From the NCBI GenBank assembly GCA_040386595.1, contig JAZKFE010000109.1, forward strand, positions 1 to 64,000: 64,000 bases of DNA, given 5' to 3'. Under the pieces are notes generated by a model, which was not told the DNA's origin, did no database searches, and saw nothing but the letters and a program-made list of their open reading frames with translations. Source of the stretch: JAKFVC01 sp040386595. Lineage in GTDB: Bacteria > Planctomycetota > Planctomycetia > Planctomycetales > Planctomycetaceae. Below are positions 61,912 to 64,000 of this stretch, in pieces. Made by a program: the position numbers and the translations under genes. The first letter of the stretch is position 1; every line of letters starts with the position of its first letter.

Positions 61912-62553
61912 ATGAGCACACTGCACGATGCGATCGATGGCCTGTACGTTACGTTTCAGGACGTGCCGATGCCCGCTGACATTTTAGGGTGTCCGTGTTG
62001 TATCGACGCCAAACAGGTTGGTCGTTTAGTGACAACTCCACTTCGTAAACTTGGGCCGAATGATCTGACGTCCTATGCTTCGAATGCCTTGTTGACTGTT
62101 GGTGATGTCCCAGACTATCTCTATTTTCTTCCTCGGATCTTGGAATTGTCAGCGCACAATGCGATGTGGTGGCCGGATATTGAGGTAACAGCCCGAGCAA
62201 TTTGCTCGACGGATCTGAAATCATGGCCAATACCACGTCGAGAGGCGTTCGTTGCTTTTCTCCATGCCGTCATTGCCGACGCGATTGCTTCAGACAAGTA
62301 TTTCCTGCTTGATAGTTGGCTATGCGCTATTGCCCGAATGGAACTTGATGTGCGTCCGTTTCTTGCACAAGTTGAATTGAACTCGGCGGCTGTATTGGAG
62401 TACTTTGAGCACAACGCCAATTGGTTGAGGAAAGGCGAGTTGTGCAATCCGTTCTGGGAACTTCCCAAGGCAGGTCATGACGTGATCGTTCAATGGTTCA
62501 AGTCGGACGCAATTCGTCAGATTCCATTTGATGCTTATGGCTATCTCATGTGA
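61912..62553 (+). CDS. Hypothetical protein, 213 residues
   Basis: I do not recognise a named family. The protein is soluble and begins STLHDAIDGLYVTFQDVPMP, then ADILGCPCCIDAKQVGRLVT (a CxxC pair that could bind metal), with a helical acidic remainder ending FDAYGYLM. The ATG 61912 removes a short unlikely N-terminal extension. It stands alone between the frameshifted gene and the YcaC-like gene; no attC-like box was seen nearby. Confidence 0.62.
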   Translation: MSTLHDAIDGLYVTFQDVPMPADILGCPCCIDAKQVGRLVTTPLRKLGPNDLTSYASNALLTVGDVPDYLYFLPRILELSAHNAMWWPDIEVTARAICSTDLKSWPIPRREAFVAFLHAVIADAIASDKYFLLDSWLCAIARMELDVRPFLAQVELNSAAVLEYFEHNANWLRKGELCNPFWELPKAGHDVIVQWFKSDAIRQIPFDAYGYLM

Positions 62554-62862
62554 CCTGGCCGCAATGAAGCGATATCATTTGCGATGAGACGTCGTTGCAT
62601 CTGAGGTCTGAGTGGGCCGGTTGCTAAATCCCAAACGCCCTGGAACGTCTGAGGTCACCAGTCAGGAGTTCTGGTTTCCAGCGTCGCATGCGCATTCATT
62701 TCCAACGGGAAACGTAGACGCCGAGGCCCGATTGTTGTCATACTTTCCTTGGCAACGATATACCGGAAGTTGATACTGGGGATTGAACGTCGGCAAACGC
62801 TTGGCGTATGGAAAATCTCCGTGTCGGCGTTCCTCACCATCAAAGAGATCAAGGGAAACATC
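62554..62862. other. Intergenic region, no gene recognised
   Basis: About 310 bases upstream of the YcaC-like hydrolase. It presumably holds that gene's promoter, but no clear -35/-10 pair stands out. Confidence 0.4.
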
Positions 62863-63486
62863 ATGGCCGAAGGTTTTAAATACAACCGCCTCGACAAGAA
62901 TGATGCCGCAGTCTTGCTGGTCGACCATCAGTCGGGCTTGTGCAACATTGTGGGAGACTTTTCCCCAGACGATTTCAAGAACAATGTTCTCGCGCTGGCT
63001 GATACTGCGAAGTATTTCAAATTGCCGACCATTCTGACCACCAGCTTCGAGAAGGGGCCCAATGGGCCGTTGGTTCCGGAGCTCAAGGCACTGTTTCCTG
63101 ATGCTCCTTACATCGCCCGCCCCGGAAATATCAATGCCTGGGACAACGAAGACTTCGTGAAAGCTGTCCGAGCGACCGGCAAGAAGCAGTTGATCATCGC
63201 CGGAGTGGTTACCGAAGTTTGCGTCGCTTTTCCTGCTCTCTCGGCCCGAGAAGAAGGCTATGAGGTCTTCGTGGTCACCGATGCTTCGGGGACATTCAAT
63301 CAGACCACACGTGACGCGGCGTGGGCTCGCATGCAGGCCGCGGGCTGCCAGCTGATGAGTTGGTTCGGCCTGGCGTGTGAACTGCATCGCGACTGGCGCA
63401 ACGACATCGAAGGGTTGGGCACGCTCTTTTCAAACCACTTGCCCGCCTATCGCAATTTGATCACCAGCTACAATGCGCCACGGTAA
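62863..63486 (+). CDS. ycaC: YcaC-like isochorismatase-family hydrolase
   Basis: The 207-residue protein closely matches E. coli YcaC over its whole length: LDKNDAAVLLVDHQSGL, LPTILTTSFEKGPNGPLVPE, INAWDNEDFVKAVRATGKKQ, IIAGVVTEVCVAFPALSA and ACELHRDWRNDIEGL. The Asp21-Arg86-Cys120 residues correspond to YcaC's Asp19-Arg84-Cys118 triad. YcaC's substrate is unknown. ATG 62863 matches the family's usual start; the longer frame from 62749 is rejected. Confidence 0.92.
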   Translation: MAEGFKYNRLDKNDAAVLLVDHQSGLCNIVGDFSPDDFKNNVLALADTAKYFKLPTILTTSFEKGPNGPLVPELKALFPDAPYIARPGNINAWDNEDFVKAVRATGKKQLIIAGVVTEVCVAFPALSAREEGYEVFVVTDASGTFNQTTRDAAWARMQAAGCQLMSWFGLACELHRDWRNDIEGLGTLFSNHLPAYRNLITSYNAPR

Positions 63487-63614
63487 CGGCGCTCGTGAGA
63501 ATCACGAGTTCGTGGTGGGCGTGACGATGGTATCTGCGAGTCGTTTGTGGCGTGATTTTCGAGTTGAACCAACCCGTCATAGACGTTGACGTGAACCGTT
63601 TGTTCGACCGGTCG

Positions 63615-64000
63615 TCAACGTATGACTTGGTGTCCAGCGTCGTAGGCGATTGCTTTTTGACGCATTACCACCATGTCCCAATCGAATCTGTGTGGCGGGT
63701 TGAGATAGTGGTGATAGGCGACAGCCATCTGACGGGCGACTTCGGAGTACGGAACGCCGCCAAACCCGGCCCCCATTGCCGGAAGTACCACCGTGTTAAT
63801 TTTCTGCTCGGTATTCACGGATGTGTTGTGACGGTACACCGCAATAAACGCGGCCCAGGTTGCCGCGTAAACTTTGTCCGTTCCAGAAATAGAACCCGGA
63901 ACGCGCATCGTGGGTGTGTAGGCCACAAACGGGTAGTCCGGTGTGCCCGTTGGCTGAATGAAAGAGGTTCCGACGGGTTGTTCGCCCAGATAGTCGTCCA
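63615..64000 (-). CDS. Macro-domain-like protein, partial at window edge
   Basis: The leftward frame stays open to the right edge of the window, so the N-terminus is missing. The visible 128 residues include GTPDYPFVAYTPTMRVPGSI, TVVLPAMGAGFGGVPYSEVA and YHHYLNPPHRFDWDM. The LPAMGAGFGGVP loop is the ADP-ribose-binding-type loop of macro domains (Appr-1-p-processing). Its presence 9 kb from an ADP-ribosylglycohydrolase is noted but not evidence of a link. Confidence 0.75.
   Translation of the reverse strand, partial: DDYLGEQPVGTSFIQPTGTPDYPFVAYTPTMRVPGSISGTDKVYAATWAAFIAVYRHNTSVNTEQKINTVVLPAMGAGFGGVPYSEVARQMAVAYHHYLNPPHRFDWDMVVMRQKAIAYDAGHQVIR

Overview
The window reads as a chromosomal segment of a planctomycete (class Planctomycetia). 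The evidence is phylum-specific gene content: one cytochrome-type DUF1549/DUF1553 (PSCyt/PSD1) giant, three Tat-exported DUF1501 proteins, two DUF1559 prepilin-like proteins (one paired with a small lipoprotein), a tandem cadherin-like protein with an LEPR-XLL-type N-terminus, and many small secreted proteins of unknown function. Genus cannot be fixed from the sequence. Three runs of exactly 10 N (21490-21499, 26936-26945, 59551-59560) are scaffold gaps of arbitrary length, and each cuts a gene.

Layout. 0.3-4.7 kb: membrane-bound spermidine-synthase-like protein, a sugar-nucleotide-type epimerase and two small unknowns. 4.8-13 kb: leftward DUF1501/PSD1 cluster. 13.3-20.5 kb: a carbonic-anhydrase-like gene, then a rightward run of small genes (ankyrin, SUKH, DUF4279, Clp-N-like, small membrane proteins) separated by copies of a ~195 bp MITE-like repeat with ~38 bp terminal inverted repeats. 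20.5-25 kb: secreted unknowns and a DUF1559 protein, leftward. 25.4-27.8 kb: a GntR/FCD regulator with two operator palindromes over its own promoter, then DUF1559 plus lipoprotein. 28.7-34.1 kb: a 1.5-kaa CheB-CheR-PAS-histidine kinase-receiver fusion with a periplasmic rhodanese downstream. 35.3-39.4 kb: cell-surface and periplasmic proteins. 40-46.3 kb: SelO, then an S46 dipeptidyl-peptidase with an OPT oligopeptide transporter, a plausible peptide-scavenging pair.

46.7-56.7 kb is the most unusual region. About 13 unrelated genes all lie on the plus strand, and several are preceded within 3-21 bases by GTTRRRY-type heptamers and followed by RYYYAAC-like heptamers and imperfect palindromes. 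This is the architecture of integron gene cassettes. No integrase is visible, so the best description is a CALIN (cluster of attC sites lacking an integrase). Cargo includes an isochorismatase-like hydrolase, a HEAT-like protein, an ADP-ribosylglycohydrolase, an STM3941-like membrane protein and several exported proteins. A few attC-like sites are well formed; others are degenerate and would need a covariance-model search.

57.4-64 kb: glycolate oxidase (a GlcD-GlcE fusion, then GlcF with a 4-base overlap), a probably frameshifted small membrane protein, an unknown, a YcaC-like hydrolase and a macro-domain-like gene running off the right edge. No rRNA, tRNA or CRISPR was recognised.
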